Below are positions 34,906 to 43,010 of a DNA stretch of 50,511 bases, in pieces; the first letter of the stretch is position 1, and each line of letters begins with the position of its first letter. The DNA lies in the NCBI GenBank assembly GCA_900556395.1, contig USOQ01000006.1, positions 1 through 50,511 of the forward strand, given 5' to 3'. The DNA comes from Candidatus Segatella caccae. GTDB lineage: Bacteria; Bacteroidota; Bacteroidia; Bacteroidales; Bacteroidaceae. A program made the translations under genes and the position numbers. A model generated the notes under the pieces. That model was not told the DNA's origin. It did not search any database and saw only the letters and a program-made list of their open reading frames with translations.

Positions 34906-35901
34906 TTATTGATTATCTTTGTTAATCAAGTTGACGACCACTTTTACCATTACATCTTTTTCCTCAGTTCTGCTTTCTGCAATCATCAGAGTCAGTGCAA
35001 CGAGTGTGTTGTCGGCAATTCTCTTATGTCCATTTTCTGCATACAGAATGCCATTCTTCTCCATAAACCAAAGAAAAAGCATGGCTGCAATTCTCTTGTT
35101 GCCATCGCTGAATGAATGGTTTTTTACTACAAGGTAGAGTAGCATGGCAGCTTTCTCTTCTACCGAAGCGTAGAGTTCTTCACCACCGAAGGTTTGGTAA
35201 ATCTGACCGATGCTGCTTTTGAAAGAATCATCCTTCTCATTGGCAAACCATTTGCTGCCACCAAACTTTTTTTTCAGGGCATTGATGGCTTCCATGGCAT
35301 TTTCGTAGGTGGCATGGAACGGTTCGGTTTGAGTCGTCTTGTCTATAAGCAATGTTTGATAATCGTATTTGTCGAGAGTATCCAGAGCATAAACATAGTC
35401 GCTGATAACATTGAACAGCCCGTTATATTCGCCCTCGGATACTTGATCTTGCAATGTAATCGCACGTGACATCAAACGAACCACTTCTTTCAGTTCATTG
35501 TAATTGTCTAAGCGCTTCTGGTTGATGGCATAACCCTTGATGATGTATTGCTTCAAGATAGAATTAGCCCATTGACGGAATCTGGTACCATTGATTGACT
35601 TTACACGATAGCCTACGGAGATAATGACATCCAAGTTATACATTGTTGTTTCGTAGGTTTGGTCTCCGTCAATACCCATATGTGCAAATTTTGCACATGT
35701 GATATTTGGGTCGAGTTCACCTTCTTTAAAACAGTTATTGACATGTCGTGAAATCACAGTTCTGTCACGGCCAAACAACTCTGCCATTTGGCTTTGTGTA
35801 AGCCAAACGGTATCATTCTCTAATTTTACATTCAGCTCTATGTTGCCCTCTGGGGAACGATAGATTTCAATGGAAGAATTTCTCTGCTCCATACCTTTCA
35901 T
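34906..35901 (-). CDS. RhuM-Doc fusion protein (RhuM/Fic/DOC family)
   Basis: A 331-residue protein joining a RhuM-type N-terminal part to a Doc/Fic-type C-terminal part. Residues 11-125 show a helix-turn-helix (TQSQMAELFGRDRTVISRHV) and the RhuM core (MYNLDVIISVGYRVKS...RFRQWANSILKQYI). Residues 190-320 carry the Fic/Doc catalytic loop HSFSDGNKR (262-270), in which His262 would direct transfer of a phosphate or nucleotide group onto a target. No separate antitoxin gene adjoins it. It has its own promoter and stands in an AT-rich region, features common to defence or toxin-antitoxin cargo. The ATG at 35892 is an alternative start. The role in the cell is not established. Confidence 0.85.
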   Translation of the reverse strand: MKGMEQRNSSIEIYRSPEGNIELNVKLENDTVWLTQSQMAELFGRDRTVISRHVNNCFKEGELDPNITCAKFAHMGIDGDQTYETTMYNLDVIISVGYRVKSINGTRFRQWANSILKQYIIKGYAINQKRLDNYNELKEVVRLMSRAITLQDQVSEGEYNGLFNVISDYVYALDTLDKYDYQTLLIDKTTQTEPFHATYENAMEAINALKKKFGGSKWFANEKDDSFKSSIGQIYQTFGGEELYASVEEKAAMLLYLVVKNHSFSDGNKRIAAMLFLWFMEKNGILYAENGHKRIADNTLVALTLMIAESRTEEKDVMVKVVVNLINKDNQ

Positions 35902-35946
35902 TATTTAAATGTCCTAATTCTGGTATTCAATTTTTGGATAATTCAG

Positions 35947-35978
35947 CAAAAATACGATAATTATCTGATTCCTACAAG
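35947..35978 (-). promoter_or_regulatory. promoter of RhuM-Doc
   Basis: On the - strand CTTG (35975-35978, one mismatch to TTTG), 20 bases, then TATTTTTG (35947-35954). The start codon is 45 bases further on. Confidence 0.6.
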
Positions 35979-36273
35979 GTTTTCAAGTATTTTTCCTGCT
36001 TTTTTGATGAAACTTGTAAAAGATAGAAATGGTTTTGTCTTAAGGAAAGCATTCGTTCTTGAGGCTTTTTCTACCTATACCTATATTTATAAATGAGATT
36101 GCTGCGTTTTTTTAGAAATTTATGGTAGATGCGTAACATCAGCTTTTCATCAAACGGCATGAAGGGATAGAAATCTTGTGTCCTGATACAGAACAATTTG
36201 TTAATCAGATATGCTTCATCGGTTAAATAGAGCAGAAAAGATAGGAAAAGTACTTATAAAAAGCAAAAAAAGT

Positions 36274-36305
36274 CTTGTGCCTTTGTCTTGATTTTATTAA
36301 TTTTG
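36274..36305 (+). promoter_or_regulatory. promoter of the GH3 gene
   Basis: CTTG (36274-36277), 20 bases, then TAATTTTG (36298-36305), 57 bases ahead of the ATG at 36363. Confidence 0.65.
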
Positions 36306-36362
36306 CAAACGTAATATGCAGCAGTAAAGTCTATAAGCTAATAACTAAACAATATAACGAAA

Positions 36363-38717
36363 ATGATAAAATACAAGAAAATGGTTCTTACGATGGCAGT
36401 AGGAGCGTTGGCGGCAACGATGTCTGCACAGACAGCTCCTCAGCTCAATGCCAACAACGTAGATGAAGTTATCAAGGCGATGACCTTGGAAGAGAAAGCC
36501 CAGCTCTTGGTGGGTGGCGGAAACGACGGCTTTGTAGGAAGCGGAGCGATGCTGGGACATCAGAAGAAGTTTGTGCCTGGTGCTGCAGGTACTACCGTTG
36601 CTATCCCACGCCTTGGCATTCCTACTACGGTGCAGTGTGATGGTCCTGCTGGTGTTCATATCGATGCACATCGTGATGGCGATAGTCGCAACTATTATGC
36701 CACGGGTTTCCCTATTGGCACGTGCTTAGCTTCTACATGGAACACCGAGTTGGTGCGCAAGGTTGGTGAAGCTATTGGTAATGAGACCTTAGAGTATGGC
36801 TGTGATGTCGTGCTTGGTCCTGGTATGAACCTGCACCGCAATCCTCTTTGCGGTCGTAACTTTGAGTATTATTCAGAAGACCCCATTGTGACAGGACTTA
36901 TCGGTACAGCCTTTGTCTTAGGTGTGCAGAGTCAGGGTGTGGGTGTCAGTGCTAAGCACTATGCTGTCAACTCACAAGAGAGCGACCGTACCCGTGTGGA
37001 CGAGCGTCTGAGTCAGCGTGCCTTACGTGAACTTTATCTCAAGGGCTTTGAGATGATGGTGCGTAAGAGCAATCCTTGGACCATCATGTCGGCGTATAAT
37101 AAGGTGAACGGTGTCTATGCTCAAGGCAACAAAGATTTGCTGACAGACATCTTGCGTAATGACTGGGGATTCAAGGGAATCGTTGAGACCGACTGGATAG
37201 GTATTCGTGAAGATCTTCCTGTAGAACAGGAGGTAGCAGCAGGCAATGATCTGTTGATGCCTGGTTATCCTGCTCAGGTTAAAGCCATTGTAGATGCGGT
37301 GAAAACTGGTAAATTGGATATCAAGGATGTTGATCGTAATGTGCGCCGTATGCTCGAATACATCGTGAAGACTCCTCGATTCAAAGGTTATAAGTATAGT
37401 AGCGAGCCCGACCTTAAAGCCCATGCTGCCATTACCCGTCAGAGTAGTACCGAGGGTATGGTGCTCTTGAAGAACGATGGTGCTCTGCCTGTTCGCAACC
37501 TGAAGACAGTAGCCCTTTTCGGAGTCAACTCTTACGACTTTATGTCGGGCGGCCTTGGTAGTGGTGCTGTTAATGTAGGCTATTCTGTAGACATGGTTAC
37601 AGGTTTGAAGAACATCGGTGTGGCTACCACTCCTCAGCTTACAGAAATCTATCAGAACTACGTGAAATATGCCAAGGCTAAGTTGAAGGCCGATAAGAAT
37701 CCTATGATGTGGTTCTTGGATCAGGGACAGCCCAAACTCGATGAAATCGAGATAACCGAGCGCTGCGTAGCCGGTGAAGAGCCTAAGGCTGATGCTGCTA
37801 TCATCACCATAGGTCGACAGGCTGGTGAGGGTATGGACCGCCAGATAGATGGTGAGTTCAACCTGAGTAAGATAGAGCAAGACATGATATTCCGAGTGTC
37901 TGATGCCTTCCATGCTAAGGGCAAGAAGGTGATTGTCATCATCAACTCGGGTTCTGTCATGGAGACAGCAAGCTGGCGCGATCGTGTGGATGCCATCCTC
38001 GTGGCATGGCAACCTGGTATTGAGGGTGGCAATTCTGTTGCCGATATCCTGACAGGTAAGGTGAATCCATCGGGCAAGTTGACCATGACCTGGCCTATTG
38101 CTGCTACCGACCATCCTTCTACTGCCAACTTTGCGAAGGAGTATGATATGTATACTTATAAGAATATGGAGAGTTGGGGCAAGGGTGTTATCCCTGGTGT
38201 AGACTTCAGCAACCACGAGGAAGACATCTATGTAGGTTATCGTTATTTCGATACCTTCAAGAAGAATGTGGCTTATCCATTCGGTTATGGTTTGAGTTAT
38301 ACCACCTTCGAGATGGGCAAACCTGCAGTGAAGGTTCATGGAAATAACATCGAGGTAAGTGTTACTATCAAGAATACGGGCAAGGTAGCTGGTAAGCAGG
38401 TGGCACAGGTATATGTCACTGCTCCTAAGGGGGCATACGAGAAGCCTCTTAAGGAACTCAAGACCTTTGGTAAGACTCGTGAGCTGAAGCCTGGCGAGAG
38501 CCAGACCTTGAAGATGACTCTCGAGAAGCGCGACCTTGCCAGCTTCGATGAGGCTAACAGTCAGTGGAAGGTGGATGCTGGTAACTATCTCTTCCAGGTA
38601 GGTACCGATGTAGAGAGCATCAAGGGAACTGCTACATTAAAAGTAGCTGAATACACAGAGAAGACAAGCAATGCTTGTGCGCCTAATGTTCAGTTGAATT
38701 ATCTGAAGCAGAAGTAA
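36363..38717 (+). CDS. GH3 beta-glycosidase (beta-glucosidase/beta-xylosidase type), exported
   Basis: A 784-residue GH3 enzyme with signal peptide (cleavage after ATMSAQ, residue 23). The (alpha/beta)8 domain spans about 32-345 with the substrate-binding QCDGPAGVH, KHYAVNSQE and the nucleophile Asp277 in VETDWIG, where most members have SDW. The alpha/beta sandwich follows (about 380-610; LFGVNS, IDGEFNLSK, ILVAWQPGIEGGNSVADIL), then a fibronectin-III-like domain (about 665-770). It acts at the non-reducing end of beta-linked gluco- or xylo-oligosaccharides in the periplasm. It is a single-gene unit about 9 kb from the xylan locus, so a link is possible but not shown. Confidence 0.92.
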   Translation: MIKYKKMVLTMAVGALAATMSAQTAPQLNANNVDEVIKAMTLEEKAQLLVGGGNDGFVGSGAMLGHQKKFVPGAAGTTVAIPRLGIPTTVQCDGPAGVHIDAHRDGDSRNYYATGFPIGTCLASTWNTELVRKVGEAIGNETLEYGCDVVLGPGMNLHRNPLCGRNFEYYSEDPIVTGLIGTAFVLGVQSQGVGVSAKHYAVNSQESDRTRVDERLSQRALRELYLKGFEMMVRKSNPWTIMSAYNKVNGVYAQGNKDLLTDILRNDWGFKGIVETDWIGIREDLPVEQEVAAGNDLLMPGYPAQVKAIVDAVKTGKLDIKDVDRNVRRMLEYIVKTPRFKGYKYSSEPDLKAHAAITRQSSTEGMVLLKNDGALPVRNLKTVALFGVNSYDFMSGGLGSGAVNVGYSVDMVTGLKNIGVATTPQLTEIYQNYVKYAKAKLKADKNPMMWFLDQGQPKLDEIEITERCVAGEEPKADAAIITIGRQAGEGMDRQIDGEFNLSKIEQDMIFRVSDAFHAKGKKVIVIINSGSVMETASWRDRVDAILVAWQPGIEGGNSVADILTGKVNPSGKLTMTWPIAATDHPSTANFAKEYDMYTYKNMESWGKGVIPGVDFSNHEEDIYVGYRYFDTFKKNVAYPFGYGLSYTTFEMGKPAVKVHGNNIEVSVTIKNTGKVAGKQVAQVYVTAPKGAYEKPLKELKTFGKTRELKPGESQTLKMTLEKRDLASFDEANSQWKVDAGNYLFQVGTDVESIKGTATLKVAEYTEKTSNACAPNVQLNYLKQK

Positions 38718-38740
38718 TCCATAATTGTATTCTATGTACT

Positions 38741-38812
38741 CTGCCCATCGTATAGGACTGTTCTACCCATTATGAAGGATAGAATTGCCCTATACGATGG
38801 GCAGTTTTATTT
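38741..38812 (+). terminator. terminator of GH3
   Basis: A perfect 16-bp stem (38741-38756 with 38789-38804) is followed by TTTTATTT. Confidence 0.9.
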
Positions 38813-38828
38813 GTCCTTTTTATCTTTG

Positions 38829-38944
38829 TTTATAGGAAAAGTGTAGTTTTTCTTGTAGTTATTTATAGGAAAAGTGTAGTTCTTGCTTGGTTGTTTCGTA
38901 GGAAAAGTGTATATTTGCACAGGAAAAATTATAGGAAAAGTGTA
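38829..38944 (+). repeat. four direct repeats with exact 33-bp period at the ATPase promoter
   Basis: The 13-base core TAGGAAAAGTGTA occurs four times without change, at 38833, 38866, 38899 and 38932, exactly 33 bases apart. Units 1 and 2 share 20 bases from their first position (TTTATAGGAAAAGTGTAGTT); the spacers between cores otherwise differ. The array spans the promoter -7 box and ends 3 bases before the ATG of the DUF4143 ATPase gene. It looks like an operator array. Confidence 0.9.
38886..38917 (+). promoter_or_regulatory. promoter of the DUF4143 ATPase, within the repeat array
   Basis: CTTG (38886-38889), 20 bases, then TATATTTG (38910-38917). The -7 box begins inside the third repeat core, and the fourth core lies between the expected transcript start and the ATG, so a protein bound to the repeats would block or steer transcription. 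Confidence 0.6.
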
Positions 38945-38947
38945 AAT

Positions 38948-40276
38948 ATGCTCTATAGAAAGATTGAAAAATATATTGTAAGTCACTTACAATCAGGGTC
39001 TGATAAGATTTTGATTATAGATGGTGCACGCCAAATAGGTAAGTCCTTTATCATTCGTGAAGTCGGAAAGAAGCTTTTTCCCAACTACATTGAGATAAAT
39101 ATGGAGACAGACAAGCTTGGAGACAGGACTTTTGCCGATGCTAAGACGGTGGATGATTTCTATTTGGCATTGAGTGCGGTGGCAGGTGATAGGATGAAGG
39201 AAAAGAATAACACTTTGGTGTTTATTGATGAGATTCAGGCCTACGACCATCTGCTTACTTTACTCAAGTTCCTGCGCGAAGATAACAAGTTTACTTATAT
39301 CGCCAGCGGCTCGTTACTGGGTGTTACACTCAAGACAACTTCCTCGGTTCCTTTGGGAAGTATCATCATCCGGCACATGTATCCATTGGACTTTGAGGAG
39401 TTTTTGATAGCCAATGGTATAGGACAACTGGTGCTTGATACGGTAAGAAAGAAGTATGCGGCAAGGGAATCGATGCCTGAAGCCATTCATAATAAACTGC
39501 TCGATTTATTCAAGAAGTATCTCCTGGTTGGTGGATTGCCTGATGCCGTCAACGAATTCTTGGCAACCAAGAATATCACTACCATTCGTTCCATACAGAA
39601 TGAGATCCATCACCTCTATGGTGTAGATGCTGCCCGTTATGAGGAGATGCACAATCGTCTGAAGATTCAGCGTATCTACAGCATGGTTCCTTCTAACTTG
39701 GAAAACAAGAAGAAGCGAGTGGTGGTGAAGGATATTGAGGATAAGAAGGGAAAGAGAATGAGTGATTATGTCGAGGAGTTCGACTATCTGATTTCTTCGG
39801 GCATTACTTTGGAGGTGAAAGCAATCAGTAAGCCAAGTTTTCCTTTGATAGAGAATAGTGGTAAAAATCTGCTCAAACTTTATATGAACGATGTGGGTAT
39901 TCTGACCAGTATTTTCTTTGGCACCAACATCAAGGCGGTGATGGATGATGTCTCCAGCATCAATCTTGGTTCTGTTTATGAAACGGTGGTGGCGCAGGAG
40001 TTGAAGGCTCATGGTTTCAACCTTTATTATTACGACAACAAGAAAGCGGGTGAGGTGGATTATCTGATAGATGACATGGAGCATCTGTCTGTCCTTCCTC
40101 TCGAAATCAAGTCGGGCAAGGATTATCAGGTGCATAGCGCTTTGGATAAGTTCTTGCAAATCAAGGAATGTAACATCCAGCAAGCCTTCGTTCTCTCTAA
40201 TGCTCAGCAGGTGGAGCAGAAGAATGGCATCACTTATCTGCCTATCTATTATATCATGTGTATAGAGCCAGAGTAG
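38948..40276 (+). CDS. AAA+ ATPase with DUF4143 C-terminal domain
   Basis: A 442-residue cytoplasmic protein of the large Bacteroidota/archaeal-type ATPase group. Walker A is GARQIGKS (26-33), Walker B LVFIDE (90-95), and sensor-1 lies in YIASGSLLG. The C-terminal DUF4143 part (about 220-430) contains GEVDYLI (Asp371) and LEIKSG (Glu386, Lys388), the arrangement of a PD-(D/E)XK nuclease core. I place the start at the ATG at 38948; the frame stays open upstream only because the 33-base repeats keep it in phase. The biological role of this group is unsettled; defence or DNA-related functions have been proposed. The repeat array at its promoter suggests tight or autogenous control. Confidence 0.85.
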   Translation: MLYRKIEKYIVSHLQSGSDKILIIDGARQIGKSFIIREVGKKLFPNYIEINMETDKLGDRTFADAKTVDDFYLALSAVAGDRMKEKNNTLVFIDEIQAYDHLLTLLKFLREDNKFTYIASGSLLGVTLKTTSSVPLGSIIIRHMYPLDFEEFLIANGIGQLVLDTVRKKYAARESMPEAIHNKLLDLFKKYLLVGGLPDAVNEFLATKNITTIRSIQNEIHHLYGVDAARYEEMHNRLKIQRIYSMVPSNLENKKKRVVVKDIEDKKGKRMSDYVEEFDYLISSGITLEVKAISKPSFPLIENSGKNLLKLYMNDVGILTSIFFGTNIKAVMDDVSSINLGSVYETVVAQELKAHGFNLYYYDNKKAGEVDYLIDDMEHLSVLPLEIKSGKDYQVHSALDKFLQIKECNIQQAFVLSNAQQVEQKNGITYLPIYYIMCIEPE

Positions 40277-40537
40277 ACGGGAATAGGAAGAATATTTATT
40301 GAGTAAAATCGTTTTCTTTGAAAGAAAAATATTTGTGTCTCATTAAAATCAGGATACGAATTTAGCCATTATACAAATAAATATAGTCTTATTATTGAAT
40401 GCAAAAAGGCTTCTATAGATAAGAAAGGTGATGGGATCCGTAAGCAATGGGCTATGCCCATGCGTCATAACGACCAGTCTTGAGACAATAGAATACCGCT
40501 TTTCGGTGGAAATCAAAGATAAACCAAAACTGTGCGT

Positions 40538-40588
40538 GGTCTTTGCCGTCAGCAAACAAACTGCTGATGGTGAAGGCCTTTCTTTTTT
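40538..40588 (+). terminator. rho-independent terminator 261 bases after the ATPase gene
   Basis: A 17-bp stem with four G-T pairs (40538-40554 with 40562-40578) is followed by TTTCTTTTTT. It ends either a long 3' untranslated region or a separate small transcript. Confidence 0.8.
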
Positions 40589-40610
40589 GTGATTTTTTCA
40601 TAGACCTTGC

Positions 40611-40641
40611 TTTGTCGTTTCGGTGAAATTGCTTAACTTTG
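40611..40641 (+). promoter_or_regulatory. promoter of gpmI
   Basis: TTTG (40611-40614), 19 bases, then TAACTTTG (40634-40641), both perfect, 37 bases before the ATG. Confidence 0.85.
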
Positions 40642-40678
40642 CACGCAGAATTCGAATTTTTATATCTTTAATGTAATT

Positions 40679-42196
40679 ATGGCAAAAAAAGCTCTTTTAA
40701 TGATTCTCGATGGATGGGGAATCGGTAAGCAGGATAAGGGTGATGTTATCTTCAGGACTCCAACTCCTTATCTCGATTATTTGACAGCAGTTTCAGCACA
40801 TTCTACTCTCCAGACTTGTGGAGAGGATGTAGGTCTTCCTAATGGTCAGATGGGTAACTCTGAGGTAGGTCACCTCAATATTGGTGCAGGTCGTGTGGTT
40901 TATCAGGACCTCGTTAAGATCAATAAGGCTTGTGAGAGCGGTGACATCTTGAAGAATCAGGAGATCATCAACGCTTACAGCTATGCACAGAAGACTGGCA
41001 AGAAGCTCCACTTGATGGGCTTGACTTCTACAGGTGGTGTTCACTCTTCTTTGGATCACCTCTTCAAGTTGATAGAGATAGGTAAGGAATATGGTTTGAA
41101 AGAAACATACGTACACTGCTTCATGGATGGTCGTGATACCGACCCTAAGAGCGGTAAGGGCTTCATCGAGCAGGTACAGGCATGTTGCGAGAAGAACGAT
41201 GCTCACATTGCCAGCATCGTGGGTCGTTTCTATGCTATGGACCGTGACAAGCGTTGGAACCGTGTGAAGGAAGCATACGACTTGCTCGTAGAGGGTAAGG
41301 GTAAGCAGGCCGACGACATGGTGAAGGCTATGCAGGAAAGCTACGATGAGGACGTAACCGACGAGTTCATCAAGCCTATCGTTAACTCTACTGTTGATGG
41401 TACTATCCAGGAGGGTGATGTTGTTATCTTTATCAACTATCGTAACGACCGCGCTAAGGAGTTGACACAGGTGCTGACTCAGCAGGATATGCCAGAGGAA
41501 GGCATGCACACCATCAAGGACTTGCAGTACTACTGCATGACTCCATACGATGCAAGCTTCCAGGGCGTTCATATCCTCTTCCCTAAGGAGAACGTCATGA
41601 ATACCCTTGGCGAGTACTTGAGCGCACAGGGCAAGAAGCAGCTCCATACTGCAGAAACAGAGAAGTATGCTCACGTAACATTCTTCTTCAATGGTGGTCG
41701 TGAGACTCCATACGAGGGCGAGGACCGTATCCTGGTTCCTTCTCCAAAGGTGGCTACATACGACTTGAAGCCAGAGATGAGTGCTTACGAGGTAAAGGAT
41801 AAGTTGGTGGGTGCTATCAACACTCAGGAGTACGACTTCATCGTTGTAAACTTCGCTAATGGTGATATGGTAGGTCACACTGGTATCTACAACGCTATCG
41901 CTAAGGCTGTTCACGCTGTTGACAACTGCGTAAAGGACGTTATCGAGGCTGCCAAGGCTAACGATTATGAGGCTATCATCATCGCTGACCACGGTAATGC
42001 AGACCACGCTATCAACGAGGACGGTACACCAAACACCGCTCACTCTTTGAACCCAGTTCCATTCATCTACGTAACTGACAACAACTCAGCTACCGTTAAG
42101 GATGGCCGTTTGGCAGACGTTGCTCCTTCTATCCTCCACATCATGGGCTTGGAGCAGCCAGCTGATATGACTGGTGAGAACTTGATTATTGACTAA
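40679..42196 (+). CDS. gpmI: 2,3-bisphosphoglycerate-independent phosphoglycerate mutase
   Basis: A 505-residue cytoplasmic enzyme of glycolysis that interconverts 3- and 2-phosphoglycerate with two Mn ions. The alkaline-phosphatase-type metal site starts at LDGWG (Asp11), the phosphorylated Ser61 is in GNSEVGHLNIGAG, and the second metal site shows as VNFANGDMVGHTG and ADHGNADH near the C-terminus. The substrate-binding domain contains CFMDGRDTDP and YRNDRAKELT. Length is normal. It has its own promoter and terminator. Codon choice is strongly biased to preferred codons, as expected for a highly expressed gene. Confidence 0.98.
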   Translation: MAKKALLMILDGWGIGKQDKGDVIFRTPTPYLDYLTAVSAHSTLQTCGEDVGLPNGQMGNSEVGHLNIGAGRVVYQDLVKINKACESGDILKNQEIINAYSYAQKTGKKLHLMGLTSTGGVHSSLDHLFKLIEIGKEYGLKETYVHCFMDGRDTDPKSGKGFIEQVQACCEKNDAHIASIVGRFYAMDRDKRWNRVKEAYDLLVEGKGKQADDMVKAMQESYDEDVTDEFIKPIVNSTVDGTIQEGDVVIFINYRNDRAKELTQVLTQQDMPEEGMHTIKDLQYYCMTPYDASFQGVHILFPKENVMNTLGEYLSAQGKKQLHTAETEKYAHVTFFFNGGRETPYEGEDRILVPSPKVATYDLKPEMSAYEVKDKLVGAINTQEYDFIVVNFANGDMVGHTGIYNAIAKAVHAVDNCVKDVIEAAKANDYEAIIIADHGNADHAINEDGTPNTAHSLNPVPFIYVTDNNSATVKDGRLADVAPSILHIMGLEQPADMTGENLIID

Positions 42197-42207
42197 TAAT
42201 AATTTCG

Positions 42208-42241
42208 GAAGTCAAGGCTTTTTGGAGCCTTGACTTCTTTA
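42208..42241 (+). terminator. terminator of gpmI
   Basis: A perfect 12-bp stem (42208-42219 with 42226-42237) with a six-base loop is followed by TTTAA; it lies 11 bases after the stop. Confidence 0.8.
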
Positions 42242-42253
42242 ACTTAAATCATT

Positions 42254-42919
42254 ATGGACGTAAAGATAGAAGAAAGTTGGAGACAGCATATAGGAGAAGA
42301 ATTCGACAAGCAGTATTTTGTTGACCTCACAAACTTCGTAAAAGAGGAATACCTGCGTACACCCTGTTATCCTCCGGGCCGTTTGATTTTCAATGCCTTC
42401 AATCTCTGTCCTTTTGATGATGTAAAGGTAGTGATTATCGGACAGGATCCATACCATGAGCCGGGGCAGGCAATGGGGTTGAGTTTCTCTGTGCCGGATG
42501 GAATCACTTTTCCACCATCATTGATTAATATATTCAAGGAGATTCAGATGGATCTCGGCACTCCGATGCCAGCCACGGGCGATTTGACCCGCTGGGCAAG
42601 ACAGGGAGTACTGCTTCTCAATGCCACGTTGACTGTTCGTGCCCATCAGGCTGCGAGCCATCAGCGCAAAGGCTGGGAGGAGTTTACCGATGCAGCCATC
42701 AAGGCACTCAGCAAGGACAAGGAACACCTGGTGTTTATCCTTTGGGGCGGTTATGCCCGAAGCAAGGCGAAACTCATCGACACGAGCAAGCACCTGATAT
42801 TGGAAAGTGTGCATCCATCGCCACTGTCAGCCAACCGTGGTGGATGGTTTGGCAATCATCATTTCTCCCGCTGCAATGCGTATCTGCAGCAGAATGGTAT
42901 TTCGCCTATCCAATGGTAG
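42254..42919 (+). CDS. ung: uracil-DNA glycosylase
   Basis: A 221-residue family-1 UDG that removes uracil from DNA in base-excision repair. The catalytic motif GQDPYHEPGQAMGLSFSVP holds Asp65, the uracil-binding block LLNATLTVRAHQ lies at about 121-132, and HPSPLSANRGGWFG carries His187, the same positions as Asp64/His187 in the E. coli enzyme within one residue. Length is normal. It starts 16 bases after the gpmI terminator stem with no clear promoter of its own, so some read-through from gpmI is likely. Confidence 0.98.
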   Translation: MDVKIEESWRQHIGEEFDKQYFVDLTNFVKEEYLRTPCYPPGRLIFNAFNLCPFDDVKVVIIGQDPYHEPGQAMGLSFSVPDGITFPPSLINIFKEIQMDLGTPMPATGDLTRWARQGVLLLNATLTVRAHQAASHQRKGWEEFTDAAIKALSKDKEHLVFILWGGYARSKAKLIDTSKHLILESVHPSPLSANRGGWFGNHHFSRCNAYLQQNGISPIQW

Positions 42920-42935
42920 GCACACCTATTAATAT

Positions 42936-42974
42936 ATAGCTATCCACTCATGGGTAGCTATCATTATTTTTATT
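42936..42974 (+). terminator. terminator after ung
   Basis: A 10-bp stem with one G-T pair (42936-42945 with 42952-42961) is followed by CATTATTTTTATT. Confidence 0.7.
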
Positions 42975-43010
42975 ATACACTCAAAGAAATTTATTCATCT
43001 CAAAAACATT

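Larger units (their letters stand above)
35902..36362. other. AT-rich intergenic region between RhuM-Doc and GH3
   Basis: This 461-base gap holds the RhuM-Doc promoter at its left end and the GH3 promoter at its right end. Between them, on the - strand, codons from 36253 down to a stop at 36071 are open and read like a protein C-terminus (TDEAYLINKLFCIRTQDF...), but there is no start codon at the head of the frame, so it may be a gene remnant. ATAGGAAAAGT at 36241-36251 matches the core of the repeats before the DUF4143 ATPase. Confidence 0.5.
40277..40678. other. 402-base region without a clear gene, ending in a strong terminator
   Basis: The + strand frame 40322-40483 is open without a start codon. 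Another + frame with ATG at 40431 runs to 40592, but its end coincides with a terminator hairpin. The - strand frame 40349-40555 is also open. None resembles a protein I know. A small hairpin (ATGGGC-TAT-GCCCAT) lies near 40447-40461. The stretch may be a decayed gene or a noncoding RNA. The gpmI promoter lies at its right end. Confidence 0.4.

Noticed and set aside
34740..36362. RhuM-Doc region as a prophage or insertion sequence
   Set aside because: No integrase, transposase, terminal inverted repeats or target duplication could be found.
37023..38339. 438-codon open frame on the - strand
   Set aside because: It lies wholly antisense to the GH3 gene, which has clear motifs; no signal or family pattern on the - strand.
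38821..38828. TATCTTTG as an extra promoter before the ATPase
   Set aside because: It matches the consensus, but the -33 position falls in the GH3 terminator stem and the downstream box at 38910 is better placed.
38829..38944. The 33-bp periodic repeats as a CRISPR array
   Set aside because: The conserved core is only 13 bases, four copies, with a promoter and start codon inside or next to the array and no cas genes. It fits operators better.
40349..40555. 68-codon open frame on the - strand
   Set aside because: No start context, promoter or similarity, and it crosses the arm of a + strand terminator.
40793..42043. 416-codon open frame on the - strand
   Set aside because: Antisense to gpmI; produced by its biased codon use.
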